Assembly (NCBI GenBank): GCA_003151495.1
Contig: PLXR01000114.1
Location: 49,121-113,120 of the forward strand
From: Opitutaceae bacterium
GTDB lineage: Bacteria > Verrucomicrobiota > Verrucomicrobiia > Opitutales > Opitutaceae
Reading direction: 5' to 3'
Length of the DNA stretch: 64,000 nucleotides
Both the position numbers and the translations under genes were made by a program. Positions 17,515 to 27,487 of the stretch are shown here, piece after piece. The notes below the pieces were generated by a model, which did no database searches, had not been told where the DNA came from, and worked only from the letters and a program-made list of their open reading frames with translations. Each line of letters begins with the position of its first letter. Position 1 is the first letter of the stretch.

Positions 17515-20097
17515 TCAGGCCCTTGCCGGTGCGGGCACGTACCGCAGCTCCCTGACCTTGATCTCGCCCGAGACCACGCGGACAAAGGGCTTGCCGTCGG
17601 CCACCCCGACCGTGCCGTAGCCGGTCGCCGTCGAGATGAAGCTCCTGAAGTCGCCCGGCTCCGGCGGCTGGAGGTGGAGCACCCCGTCGACCGCGTCAAA
17701 CCGGGCGCCGCTGAGCGCCTGGAGGAGCGCGTAGGAGGCCAGGGCCCTCGCGTACCAGTGGCCCCACTCATACTCGTCGAAGGGGTTCCGCGCCTTGCCG
17801 TCGTAGCGGGCCCTGCAGGCCCGGACGACGTCGAGGCCCTCGTTCACGAGCCCCATCATGATCATGTGCGAGGCCGCCTGGTACTCGATCCCGGTCCACA
17901 CCTCGTTGGAATAGACGAAGGGCAGGGAGGGCATCCCCCCGCGGGGCCAGGAGCAGAGCAGCAGGCCCCCCTCGCTTCCGTTCGCGTAGGTCGGGCGCTG
18001 GGGATTGGCGTGCGCCGAGAGGTCCGCCTTGAAGTTGTGCCGGTAGACGGACTTGAGGTGGCTTCGGACCTTTTCCTGGTCGAGAACCGGCCCCGACCCG
18101 CAGGCCGTGGAGAGCCACGCCCCCATCACCCCGTCCGAGAGGCAGCCCGCCCCGTACTGGTACTTCGGCCCCTCACGCTCCATGAGCTCCGTGGCCTCGC
18201 TGGAATAGTGCCCGCCGTAGGATTTGCTGTTCTTCTCGTCGACCTTCGCCCGCAGGGTCTTCCACTCCGTGCGCTGGTAGAAGTACTCGCCGTTGAAGAG
18301 CTCCTGGTTGACCCGCGCGGTCCCCCGGGCGAGAAGGTCCGCATAGCCGGAGACATCGTCCCCGAGCGCCCGCCCCATGGCCACCGCGGCGCCGAGTGCC
18401 CCCACGTAGAAGCTCGAGATCATGCTGCACGGTCCCCAGAACTCGATGTCGTAGGTGTTGTGCTGGGGCTCCTCCGGCCATCCCTTTCGGTCGGGGTCCC
18501 ACGTCGCTATGCCGAAGTCGAGGCTCGCCCGCACCCTCGGCCAGAGGCCCTTGAGCCAGGCCGTGTCGCCGCTCACCCGCCATTCGCGGTGGACCTTCAT
18601 GATTCCGCCGAGCTGCCCGTCGGCGGCGGCGTAGAAGTCGTGCGCCGACGGCTGGATCGGGAGCGCCACCCTGAAGTTCTGGTGGCCGTGCTCGTCCTGG
18701 CCCGCCGTGAACTCGGTCTCGCGGAGCGTGCGCTCGAGCGAGGGGAAGAGGTGGGCGATCGCCTGGGCGTAGTTCCAGACATGCGTGCAGGTCCCCGGGC
18801 CCTGGGCCTTGTCGTCGTCGCAGCCCTCCCAGCCCCACAGGCGGCCGTCCGCCTGCCGCAGGATCGTCGGTGACTTCAGGATGCTCAGGTTGGCGGCGAC
18901 CGCCTCGACCGCCTCGGGCGCCAGGCTGCTGTCGAAGAAGCAGGTGGAGAAACGCTCGGTCCGGCGCCTGAGATCCATGTAGTTCGCTTCCCAGTAGGAT
19001 GAGAGATCCTCCATGCTCGCGAAGCGGCCCGCGTACCAGGGCCTGTGGAAGTCCCCCGGGGCTCCCGCCCCCTCGACCGGAGGCACGACCTCCCGGAGCC
19101 GCGTCTTCGGGCAGTACCAGGCGAGGCGCAGCCGTATGGTCCGGGTCGCGCCGGGGAGAAGGTGGAACGGCACGAAGAGCGTCGCCCCTGTCGCCGGCTT
19201 GCCCTCGGAAGGTGCCGGGCGGTCGAATGCCGCCCCCTGCTCGATGTCGCGCCAGACCATGGTGAGAGGGTCGAACCACCCGCCGCGGAACCAGGCGAGG
19301 TTGACCTTGGCCGAGGGCTCGTCGACCGCCGCAGAGAACCACGCCTCCTCCTGGCCCTTGTCCGGCCAGGCGCCGCCGTAGAGGGTGAAGCCGCCGGGCG
19401 CCGCATGGGCGGCGCGCTCCGGCTCGGGACCCCCTTGCCACTCGTCCATGAGCGCGGGCAGGAAATTGCGGGCGTTGAAGGAGAACACGGCGTCGATCTC
19501 CTCGTGGCCGTTGTGGGTGAAGGTGTACTCGAGACCCGCGACCGGGAGGCTCGAGATGTCGGGGTCGCCGGGCTCAAACGGGCTCCACCCCGTGACACGC
19601 GCGGAGACGGGGATCGCAGGGTCGGCCAGCTCGACGCGGGCAAACGGAAAGCTGGCCCTGAAGGTCGCCGAGCGGAAGCGGGGAAGCCCTGCGCCAATCG
19701 GCGCGCTCCCCGTCGCCGCATGGCCCCTCTCAAAGAGCTTCCACTTGGGAACAGGGCCCTCGAGGACGCGCGCGACCTTTTCCGGGCCCCCCAGGGAGAT
19801 GGCCGCGAAAATCCCGGGCTGGTTCTGCACGGCCGGCTGGTGGCGCACGGAGACGTTGGTGAGCGCCCCGGTGCCCTCCAGGCAGATCATCCCGGCGCCG
19901 ATGCCGCCCATCGGAAAGGCAATCTGGTCGATGTTCTCTCCCTTGTACGTGAAATCGGGGCCCCTCGGCTGGGCGGGCCCCCGGGGGACCTCGGCCTCGG
20001 CGCCGGCGCGCGAGAGCGACGCCCCGGCGGCGAGCGCGCCCAGCGTGGCGGCGGAGTTTCGGAAGAATTCGCGGCGGGCTATGAGTTTCTGGGGCAT
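17515..20097 (-). CDS. Glycoside hydrolase family 116 (GBA2-like) with Tat-type signal
   Basis: ARREFFRNSAATLGALAAGASL export signal; IAFPMGGIGAGMICLEGTGALTNVS, AQAIAHLFPSLERTLRETEF, PHNTYDIEFWGPCSMISSFYVGAL, EVWTGIEYQAASHMI. Confidence 0.9.
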   Translation of the reverse strand: MPQKLIARREFFRNSAATLGALAAGASLSRAGAEAEVPRGPAQPRGPDFTYKGENIDQIAFPMGGIGAGMICLEGTGALTNVSVRHQPAVQNQPGIFAAISLGGPEKVARVLEGPVPKWKLFERGHAATGSAPIGAGLPRFRSATFRASFPFARVELADPAIPVSARVTGWSPFEPGDPDISSLPVAGLEYTFTHNGHEEIDAVFSFNARNFLPALMDEWQGGPEPERAAHAAPGGFTLYGGAWPDKGQEEAWFSAAVDEPSAKVNLAWFRGGWFDPLTMVWRDIEQGAAFDRPAPSEGKPATGATLFVPFHLLPGATRTIRLRLAWYCPKTRLREVVPPVEGAGAPGDFHRPWYAGRFASMEDLSSYWEANYMDLRRRTERFSTCFFDSSLAPEAVEAVAANLSILKSPTILRQADGRLWGWEGCDDDKAQGPGTCTHVWNYAQAIAHLFPSLERTLRETEFTAGQDEHGHQNFRVALPIQPSAHDFYAAADGQLGGIMKVHREWRVSGDTAWLKGLWPRVRASLDFGIATWDPDRKGWPEEPQHNTYDIEFWGPCSMISSFYVGALGAAVAMGRALGDDVSGYADLLARGTARVNQELFNGEYFYQRTEWKTLRAKVDEKNSKSYGGHYSSEATELMEREGPKYQYGAGCLSDGVMGAWLSTACGSGPVLDQEKVRSHLKSVYRHNFKADLSAHANPQRPTYANGSEGGLLLCSWPRGGMPSLPFVYSNEVWTGIEYQAASHMIMMGLVNEGLDVVRACRARYDGKARNPFDEYEWGHWYARALASYALLQALSGARFDAVDGVLHLQPPEPGDFRSFISTATGYGTVGVADGKPFVRVVSGEIKVRELRYVPAPARA

Positions 20098-20224
20098 GGT
20101 TTCATGGGGTTCCACGGATAGGATCTGCCGTCCCTTCCGTGGCGGGGCCGACGAGCCCTATCTCTGCGGAGCCCCGGCCCGATGGCAAACGCAATGGGCG
20201 GCGCCGGGGCCGGCCCCCGGAAGG

Positions 20225-21475
20225 CTACGCCACCTCGGCCACCGGCCCCTCGTGGAGCGTCTCGTGCACCATGCTTAGGAGCGCCTGCACCTTGAAAGGC
20301 TTGTAGAGGAATGCATTCCCGAATCGCTCCGCCCTCACGTTCTTGCCCGCGCTGGAGAGCCCGCTCATGGCCATGATCTTCGTCCGCGGATTGAGGTGCT
20401 GGACGATGCCCGCCAGGGCGGATCCGTCCAGGTTGGGCATGATCAGGTCGGTGATCAGCAGGCTGATCTCGGTGCTGCGCGTTGCGAAGATCGCGACGGC
20501 CTCGGTGCCGTCCCCGGCGGTCACGACCCGGTAGCCGTTGCGCGAGAGCATCGAAGCGATCATCTCGCGGATGTGGGGCTCGTCATCGACGATCAGGATG
20601 AGCTCCCCCCGCCCGAGATGTCGCTTCGCCTGGACGGCGTCGCTGATCCGCTCCTTGGCCGAGATGTCGGCCGCGGGAAGGAAGACCCTGAAGGTCGTGC
20701 CCCTGCCGGCCTGGGTGTTCAAGCTGATGAATCCGTGGTGGTTCTCGACGATGCTGCGCACCGTCGACAGGCCGAGCCCCGTTCCCTTTCCCGCCTCCTT
20801 GGTGGTGAAGAACGGCTCCCAGATGCGGGAAAGCACATCCGGCGGGATTCCCGAGCCGGTGTCCTCGACCTTAAGGACGACCCATGGTCCCGGGCGGGCC
20901 CCGTCCATCGCCGCCGCGCCCTTCTCGTCGAGGAGGCAGTTCTCGGCGCCGAGGCTAAGCGTGCCCCCCTCCGGCATCGCATCCCTCGCGTTGACGCAGA
21001 GGTTGAGCAACACCTGGTGCATCTGGGTGGGATCCGCCATGATCGGCCAGAGGTCGTCCGGGAAACTGAACTCGACGGCAATGTTCCTCGGGTAGGTCTC
21101 CTTCGTCATCGCGAGCGTCTCCCTGAGGAGGTGCTTGATCTGGACAAGCTGCTGCACGCTCGCCGCGCCGTGTGCGAAGGAAAGGATCTGGCGCACGAGC
21201 TCGACCCCGCGCTCCGCGCTCTTCTCCAGCGAGGTGATGATGCGCAGATCGTCGGCATTGGTGGCATGCTCCCGCAGCACGGGCGCCGCGAGGATGATGG
21301 GAGAGAGGACGTTGTTGAGGTCGTGCGCGATGCCCGACGCTAGCATCCCGATGCTCTCCAGGCGCTGGGCCCGCAGGAATTTCTCCTCGGTGGGACTCTT
21401 GTGGCCCGGGTCCATGCCCGGGGCCGGCTTGGGCTGCGCCTCGCGGCCCTCGTCGCATATCGCCGTCGCGCTCAT
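20225..21475 (-). CDS. Hybrid histidine kinase (HisKA-HATPase-REC) lacking an obvious sensor domain
   Basis: LESIGMLASGIAHDLNNVLSPI, NLCVNARDAMPEGG, DTGSGIP, ILIVDDEPHIREM...LLITDLIMPNLDG. Confidence 0.88.
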   Translation of the reverse strand: MSATAICDEGREAQPKPAPGMDPGHKSPTEEKFLRAQRLESIGMLASGIAHDLNNVLSPIILAAPVLREHATNADDLRIITSLEKSAERGVELVRQILSFAHGAASVQQLVQIKHLLRETLAMTKETYPRNIAVEFSFPDDLWPIMADPTQMHQVLLNLCVNARDAMPEGGTLSLGAENCLLDEKGAAAMDGARPGPWVVLKVEDTGSGIPPDVLSRIWEPFFTTKEAGKGTGLGLSTVRSIVENHHGFISLNTQAGRGTTFRVFLPAADISAKERISDAVQAKRHLGRGELILIVDDEPHIREMIASMLSRNGYRVVTAGDGTEAVAIFATRSTEISLLITDLIMPNLDGSALAGIVQHLNPRTKIMAMSGLSSAGKNVRAERFGNAFLYKPFKVQALLSMVHETLHEGPVAEVA

Positions 21476-21750
21476 GCTCTGGATGCGGGGGGTCCCCGTC
21501 GGGCGGTGCACCCCTCCGGAGGGACCGTCGTGCCCTGGAAAACTTTACGCGGAAAAGGGACCCCCATGATTCGCGTCTGGAGCTCAGTCTGGAGGCCGAA
21601 GTCTTCCATATGGGCAAGCTGGGTGCGTCCGTCAGCACCCTCCACGTCGAATTCTACGTCTTTTTACGTAATTATGACGGAATTTCATCGGACCCGACGG
21701 TTTACCGAACCAAGCTTGAGGTCGATCCGCATCCTTTCTAATTTCCCCAC

Positions 21751-22413
21751 GTGAACATCGTAATCGTCGAAGACCATTTGATGATTCGGGACGTCATTCG
21801 GAAAGTGTGCAGCTCCGATTTCGGATATGACGTGGTGGGGGAGACGGATTCGGGAGTGCAGGCGGTGGAGCTGATCCTCAAGCACCGCCCCGACGCGGTG
21901 ATCCTGGACCTCTCGCTTCCCGACATGGACGGCTTCAACGTGGCCGACCGCGTGCTCAAGGTCATACCCAACCTTCGGATACTGATGCTCTCCTCGCACT
22001 GCGATGACTACACGCTCTTCCGGGTGGAGAAGTCCGGCGTGCACGGGTTCATCGACAAGAACTCGAACACGATCGAGATCCTGCGCGACGCGCTGAAGGC
22101 GATCTCCGAGGGCAGGATTTATTTCTCCCAGGCCTTCCAGACGGCGAGGATGGCTCGACGCTCGGATCCCCGCTCCTTCATCAAGGTCCTCTCTGACTGG
22201 GAACGCGCGATCCTTTCCCTGATAGGGCAGGGGCTCACGGATGAGGAGATCGGCGAGCGCCTCAACCTGTCGCCGCGAACCGTCCAGACCCACCGCAGCA
22301 ACATACTCAGGAAGCTCGACCTAAAGGGCACGCCCAAGCTGATCGCCTTCGCCGTGGAGAACGGGTTCACACAAATCCAGTCGAGGCACGGATCGATTCC
22401 AGTTTATACCTGA
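21751..22413 (+). CDS. NarL/LuxR-family response regulator
   Basis: REC ([26 protein letters not shown]) + LuxR HTH ([43 protein letters not shown]). Confidence 0.9.
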   Translation: MNIVIVEDHLMIRDVIRKVCSSDFGYDVVGETDSGVQAVELILKHRPDAVILDLSLPDMDGFNVADRVLKVIPNLRILMLSSHCDDYTLFRVEKSGVHGFIDKNSNTIEILRDALKAISEGRIYFSQAFQTARMARRSDPRSFIKVLSDWERAILSLIGQGLTDEEIGERLNLSPRTVQTHRSNILRKLDLKGTPKLIAFAVENGFTQIQSRHGSIPVYT

Positions 22414-25400
22414 AGGACGAGAACTCCGCCTCGAAATCGGCGAACATCCGCTGGAGCTCCTTCGGGCTCGCGGTCGCCGCGGAGGACTGGAGGTCCTTGG
22501 CTATGCGGCTCAAGGCCTCGTATTTCACGACGCTGCAGTGCGAGAGCAGTCGGTGCGCGATCCTATGGACCTCCTCCGGGTCGCCGCCGGCGATGATCCT
22601 CCGCGCGCTGACGCGGTCGGTGTCGAACGACGCGAGAAACCGGTCGATCTGCCCGTCTAGACCCTCGAGCGTCTCGTTTCCCAGGAAGGTGAGCATCTCG
22701 AGGTCGATCTCCCCGGGCGGCTCGAAGGTGATGTTCTGGGAGCGGACCTCGATTGAGGCGGCGGTGCGCATCGGACCTCCGAGGTCGCGGAGGGCGGCGG
22801 CTATTTTTCCCGGCGTGATGGGCTTGGCGATGAAGGCGTCCATCCCGGCCTGCAGGCACCTCTCCTTATTGAGGTCGGAAGAGTGGGCCGTGGTGGCGAT
22901 GATGATGGTGCGCCGGGTAGACGGCTCGACCGCACGGTAGCGCGAGGCGACCTCGGTGCCGATCATACCCGGGAGATTCCAGTCAAGGAAGGCGACGTCG
23001 TAGTGCGAGCTTTGGAGCCGGGCCAGGGCCTCGATCCCGTCGTTCACGACATCGGACTGAATATCGAGCTTCCGCAGCACGGCCTGCATGGCGATCACAT
23101 TGTAGTCGATGTCCTCGACGATCAGCGCCTTGAGGGGAGCATGCGGGGCCGCGAGCTGGGTCGCTCCGGCGCGTCCCGTTTCGTTCGCGGCCAGGAACGG
23201 GAGCTCTGCCCAGAAGCATGAGCCCTCTCCCGGGACTGAATCCACGCCGACACGGCCCCCCATCCTCGTCGCAAGCAGCCGGCACACCGCCAGGCCAAGG
23301 CCCGTCCCCCGGATGTTGCCCGTCCGCGCAGACTCGAGGCGTGTGAACTTCGTGAATAGGGTCGCAATCTCAGCCTTCGTCATTCCTGCACCCTGGTCGC
23401 GGACGAAGAACCTCACGCGCTCGTGGTGGGAGGGATTGGCGCCGATCACGATCGGTTTTCCCGCCCCGAATTTGAGGGCGTTCGTGAGGTAGTTGAGGAC
23501 GATCTGCTGGACGCGGGCCGAGTCCCCGACCAGCTGCTCCGGAAGTGCGGGATCGAGATCCACCGAAATGCTCGCCCCGGCGGTGCGGGCATTCTCCTCC
23601 ATCATGGCTGCGCACTGCTCTAGGAGGACCCTCAGTGAGAACTGCGCCGAGCGAAGCTCAATCTTCCCCGCCTCGATCTTGGAGAAATCGAGGACGTCGT
23701 CGACCAGCGCCGCCAGCAGAGTGGCGCAGCTGTTGATCGAGTCCACGAGCTGGCGCTGGCGTTTGTCGAGGGAGGTGGCCTCGAAGGCCAGTGAAAGCCC
23801 CAGTATGCCGGATATGGGGTTCCTTATTTCATGGCTCATGTTGGCCAGGAATTCTGATTTCGCCTCGTTGGCCTTCTCCAGCTGCTCGGTCTTCCTCTTG
23901 ACCAGGATCTCAAGCCGGGCGTTCTGGCGCTTTAAGAACGCAAGGCGCCACCTGAAGGCGCCGAACACGCCCGCCGCGACGAGGAGCGTGAAGGCGAGGA
24001 TCGCCGGAAGAGTCCTATACCACGGGGGCAGCACGGTGAATGTCCACGTCGACTTTGGGCCCTCCACGCCGGCGTCGTTGATTGTTCGAACTGAGAACTC
24101 GTAGCTGCCGTCCTGGAGCCCGGCGAGGTCGAGGTGGTTGTTGTTCGTGGGCGCCGACCATTCGTTTGAGCCCCCGGAGAGATGAGTCTGAAACCTCACG
24201 GACTCGCGGCGGACGTACTCGACGGCGGAAAAGTCGAAGCTGACGGAATTCCTCCTGGAGGAAAGCCTCTCGCCGGCGCCCACGCTTGCGCGGATGACCG
24301 GCTGGCGGGGTGTTTCCACGGGGTTCAGCTCGTTCGGCACCAGGCGAAGCATGCCGTCCATCCCGCCAAGCCAGACCACTCCGCGGCGGTCGACGAAAAG
24401 CGATGTGACCTGACCAACTTTATCAAGGCCTGGAACGGCAAATGGAGTCCAAGCCGAGTCCTCTCCAGGCTTGATCAAGAGGCGACCGATCACGGGTATT
24501 CTGGGGCCGTCCGCAAAGGGACTCTCAAAAGCCGCCCAGATTTCGCCGGATGGGCCGGAATTTGAAACGGCCATCGCGGGCGCCTTCGGAGGAGACGGGA
24601 TTGAAAGAGGCATGGCGTCGGCGGAGGTGTATATCTCGACGCCTCTTGAGGTGAACACCGCCGTCGCGCCGCCGACCGCGACTACAAATGACCTGCCGCT
24701 GATAGCTGGCCCATCGGCTGACTTTGGACGGATGGGCTCCACAAGCTCGCCCAACGATCGCGGCAACACGAATACGCCTCGGATGATCGTTCCGACCCAA
24801 ATATTGCCCGATCTGTCCTCGGCCACACTTGAGGGCAGGTCTGGCAGGTGTGCCAGGGTCGCTCCGGCCGGGTCCGCGCCCTGGGAGCCGCCCAGGCGGC
24901 GGACATCAAATCCCTCGAAGGCGATGAAGGTGCCCGGGAACCCGGATGACGGGCGGAAGAAAAACATGTCCGACTTCGTCGAATAGACGGTGGTCACCGA
25001 GTCCCTGTCGATCCGGTAGACATGCTTGAATCCCGAGGCGTAGACGGAATCGTCCAAGCCGGCATCCAGGGTATTGAAAACGGTTTCAAGTGATGGAATG
25101 GGTGAGAAGCGTGCCGCGCCGCTCCCGTCGATGGGAAGGCCAAACACCCCGCCCTTTGTTGCGACGAGTATCTTCGAACGGCTCTGGCTGGCGCTCATGC
25201 AGGGCTTGCCAATCAGGCCCTCCGAGGAATCGTACAGGCTGGTCCCTGAATGGAATCCGATCCGTGCAATTCCTATTGCCGACGTTACCCAGAGCGCCCC
25301 GTCCTGAGACTCAAGCAGCGAGAATACACCGCGTTCCGGCAGCCCGTTATCCTTCGTTATCACACTCTCGATCACGGTTCCCGCCGGATTGAGGACAGCT

Positions 25401-26218
25401 AGGCCGCCATACAATGTTCCGAGCAGCAACTCGCCGTGCCGCGAACGCACTGCGGAAATGAGAATATTCTTCAGTATGAACTCCGACACCTCGCGCGAAC
25501 CTGCGCTCGAAATGGCACCATTCTGAAACCGAAACATCCCGAAGTTGGTCGCCAGCAGCCATCCGTCCCCGGACTTCTCGGCCCAAAAGATACCGGCATC
25601 CCCAATGTCCTTGGTGGAAATGAAAAGCCTGGGACCATCGGGCTCCAGCGTCCATACGCCGGTCGGCTGGTGGGAGACGAAGATCCGCCCATCGGCCCTG
25701 CAAGCGATCAAACGGCGGGCGCCGGGAAGCCTATGGATTTGAAACTTCACCCCATCCCAAACGAGAACCGAATTATCGGTAACAAAGACGGCGCCCGCAC
25801 CTTGTGTGATTACCTGCCACACATCGCCGATATTCCTCTCGGATTCGGGAAGCTCCGTGATGAGCGAGTGGTAGGCGGACAGCCGTGATCCCTCCTTGTC
25901 GAAAAACCCGACCTCGTTGACGGCCGCGACCCACAGGCGGCCGGACGGGCCGAATGCGAGTCCGCGCACGGCGTAGCTGCCGGGAATGGGATATTTCGAC
26001 CAGCGCTCTCCGTCGAAGGAGAGGACCTGGTCGCTCCCGAAATATATGACGCCCTGTTGGTCCTGCACGACCACCCAACACTCCGAGCCGCCACCGGTAT
26101 CCCGTGCCGAAAACGAGGCCACAATTGGGCGCCCTTCCTCGGCGCAACCCACATGCGCCAATGAGGCGGCCGCCAGCAGGCCGGAGGCAAGGCGTAGAGT
26201 TTGCAGTCCTATTTTCAA
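22367..26218 (-). CDS. Large hybrid sensor kinase: beta-propeller (Reg_prop/Y_Y_Y)-TM-HisKA-HATPase-REC-Hpt
   Basis: 1283 aa; Reg_prop-like repeats ([36 protein letters not shown]), [32 protein letters not shown], Hpt [14 protein letters not shown]. Confidence 0.9.
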   Translation of the reverse strand: MKIGLQTLRLASGLLAAASLAHVGCAEEGRPIVASFSARDTGGGSECWVVVQDQQGVIYFGSDQVLSFDGERWSKYPIPGSYAVRGLAFGPSGRLWVAAVNEVGFFDKEGSRLSAYHSLITELPESERNIGDVWQVITQGAGAVFVTDNSVLVWDGVKFQIHRLPGARRLIACRADGRIFVSHQPTGVWTLEPDGPRLFISTKDIGDAGIFWAEKSGDGWLLATNFGMFRFQNGAISSAGSREVSEFILKNILISAVRSRHGELLLGTLYGGLAVLNPAGTVIESVITKDNGLPERGVFSLLESQDGALWVTSAIGIARIGFHSGTSLYDSSEGLIGKPCMSASQSRSKILVATKGGVFGLPIDGSGAARFSPIPSLETVFNTLDAGLDDSVYASGFKHVYRIDRDSVTTVYSTKSDMFFFRPSSGFPGTFIAFEGFDVRRLGGSQGADPAGATLAHLPDLPSSVAEDRSGNIWVGTIIRGVFVLPRSLGELVEPIRPKSADGPAISGRSFVVAVGGATAVFTSRGVEIYTSADAMPLSIPSPPKAPAMAVSNSGPSGEIWAAFESPFADGPRIPVIGRLLIKPGEDSAWTPFAVPGLDKVGQVTSLFVDRRGVVWLGGMDGMLRLVPNELNPVETPRQPVIRASVGAGERLSSRRNSVSFDFSAVEYVRRESVRFQTHLSGGSNEWSAPTNNNHLDLAGLQDGSYEFSVRTINDAGVEGPKSTWTFTVLPPWYRTLPAILAFTLLVAAGVFGAFRWRLAFLKRQNARLEILVKRKTEQLEKANEAKSEFLANMSHEIRNPISGILGLSLAFEATSLDKRQRQLVDSINSCATLLAALVDDVLDFSKIEAGKIELRSAQFSLRVLLEQCAAMMEENARTAGASISVDLDPALPEQLVGDSARVQQIVLNYLTNALKFGAGKPIVIGANPSHHERVRFFVRDQGAGMTKAEIATLFTKFTRLESARTGNIRGTGLGLAVCRLLATRMGGRVGVDSVPGEGSCFWAELPFLAANETGRAGATQLAAPHAPLKALIVEDIDYNVIAMQAVLRKLDIQSDVVNDGIEALARLQSSHYDVAFLDWNLPGMIGTEVASRYRAVEPSTRRTIIIATTAHSSDLNKERCLQAGMDAFIAKPITPGKIAAALRDLGGPMRTAASIEVRSQNITFEPPGEIDLEMLTFLGNETLEGLDGQIDRFLASFDTDRVSARRIIAGGDPEEVHRIAHRLLSHCSVVKYEALSRIAKDLQSSAATASPKELQRMFADFEAEFSSFRYKLESIRASTGFV

Positions 26219-26355
26219 ACGGTTGGCAAATTAGATACGAAGCGCCGTCTGGGTGCATCGCAGATTACTACGGGAAAAGACGTACCGACCGGCCTAGAAA
26301 TAGGCGATCTAAGAACTCGGCGGGCGGCCTGGATCGGACTTGTTTCATCACCGAC

Positions 26356-26541
26356 ATGAAAAACATAAATCGCATGACACTAGGTACAATCTCAAGCCTG
26401 TTGCTTTCGGCAGGCCTGGCCCGAGCCGCGCAGAGGCTTGACCCGCTCACCAACTCGATCGTCAATCGCAACCTCCAGTCCGGTTCCGCTGAATCACCGG
26501 CAAATTCGTGCGTCGTCCCTTGCCTTTTTGACGCCGAGTGA
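26356..26541 (+). CDS. Small secreted-type peptide, candidate precursor for the adjacent YcaO protein
   Basis: 61 aa MKNINRMTLGTISSLLLSAGLARAAQRLDPLTNSIVNRNLQSGSAESPANSCVVPCLFDAE; Sec-like leader; stop TGA 26539-26541 overlaps GTG start 26538-26540 of the YcaO frame. Confidence 0.5.
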   Translation: MKNINRMTLGTISSLLLSAGLARAAQRLDPLTNSIVNRNLQSGSAESPANSCVVPCLFDAE

Positions 26542-27479
26542 ACCTCGGTCTGCAGCGATCTAAAGTTGGGTTTCCGAAAAGGACCATGATCAGCGTCGCA
26601 GGGTATCGCTACCGCAACATACTCGAGACCGAAGGTGGGCCCGTTAGCCGGGTCTCCCTGCGCGAGTTTCCTGTGTACGGCCGGCAGATGTACCAGGCCA
26701 ACGCCTGGCTTTCGGACAAGGTCGTGTCGCGCAGGAAGAAGTTCGCCCTGTACAGCGACGCGGACGGAACCGGGGCGTCGGAGTCACCGATGGTCGCCCG
26801 CTACATGGCGATCTCGGAGGCCATGGAACGATGGGCTTATCGGGTCAAGGTGCGCGCAAACGACCGGGAGCTATACGGGTTTGACATCGACGAATCCTCC
26901 AACGGCATGGCCGCGTTCCCGGGGATCTTCAACACCGAGGCCCGCCGGCGCGCGCAGCTTGAGGCGGTCGAGCGGGCGAGCATCATCGCTTGGTGGGAGG
27001 GCGCCCTCGATGGAGAGGTGCGCGCAACCGAATGGCCCGGGATTAACGCAATCGTCCTTCCAAGCCCGATTGGGGTCGGGGTCACGGTGATAGCGTTCCG
27101 CGAGGTCCGGTCCGACTGCTTCGCCTACGGCCAGGGGGCGGCGACGGACTTCTTCGGGGCGTGCGAGCGGGCGGTCATGGAGCTTGCGCGAAACGAATAC
27201 GTCCTCGGGCTCCGGCGGGTCTCGCTGGGCCTGGCAGTGCAGGATGCACCCTCCGACCTGTTTGAGCGGCGCTGCCTGTTCTTCTCGTCCGCGGAAGGCC
27301 ATGCGCTCTTCCAGGAACGCCTCGCCAGGAAGGTAGTGGGGCCCAAGTTCAGTTCCGCCATCATCTGCGACACTGAGATCGAGGGCCCTTGGTCGGAGTA
27401 TGCGACGGTGTGGCGCGTCCTCATCAAGCCCTCGTCGACGGAGTTCCTGGTCAATTCAGAGCGGTATTTCTTCTGGTAA
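26538..27479 (+). CDS. YcaO-family protein (divergent, stand-alone)
   Basis: Motifs DADGTGASESPMVARYMAISEAMERWAYR and SSNGMAAFPGIFNTEARRRAQLEAVERASIIAWWEG, GQGAATDFFGACERAVMELARNE match the YcaO ATP-binding signature blocks; alternative ATG at 26586. Confidence 0.78.
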   Translation: MNLGLQRSKVGFPKRTMISVAGYRYRNILETEGGPVSRVSLREFPVYGRQMYQANAWLSDKVVSRRKKFALYSDADGTGASESPMVARYMAISEAMERWAYRVKVRANDRELYGFDIDESSNGMAAFPGIFNTEARRRAQLEAVERASIIAWWEGALDGEVRATEWPGINAIVLPSPIGVGVTVIAFREVRSDCFAYGQGAATDFFGACERAVMELARNEYVLGLRRVSLGLAVQDAPSDLFERRCLFFSSAEGHALFQERLARKVVGPKFSSAIICDTEIEGPWSEYATVWRVLIKPSSTEFLVNSERYFFW

Positions 27480-27487
27480 GACAGCCG

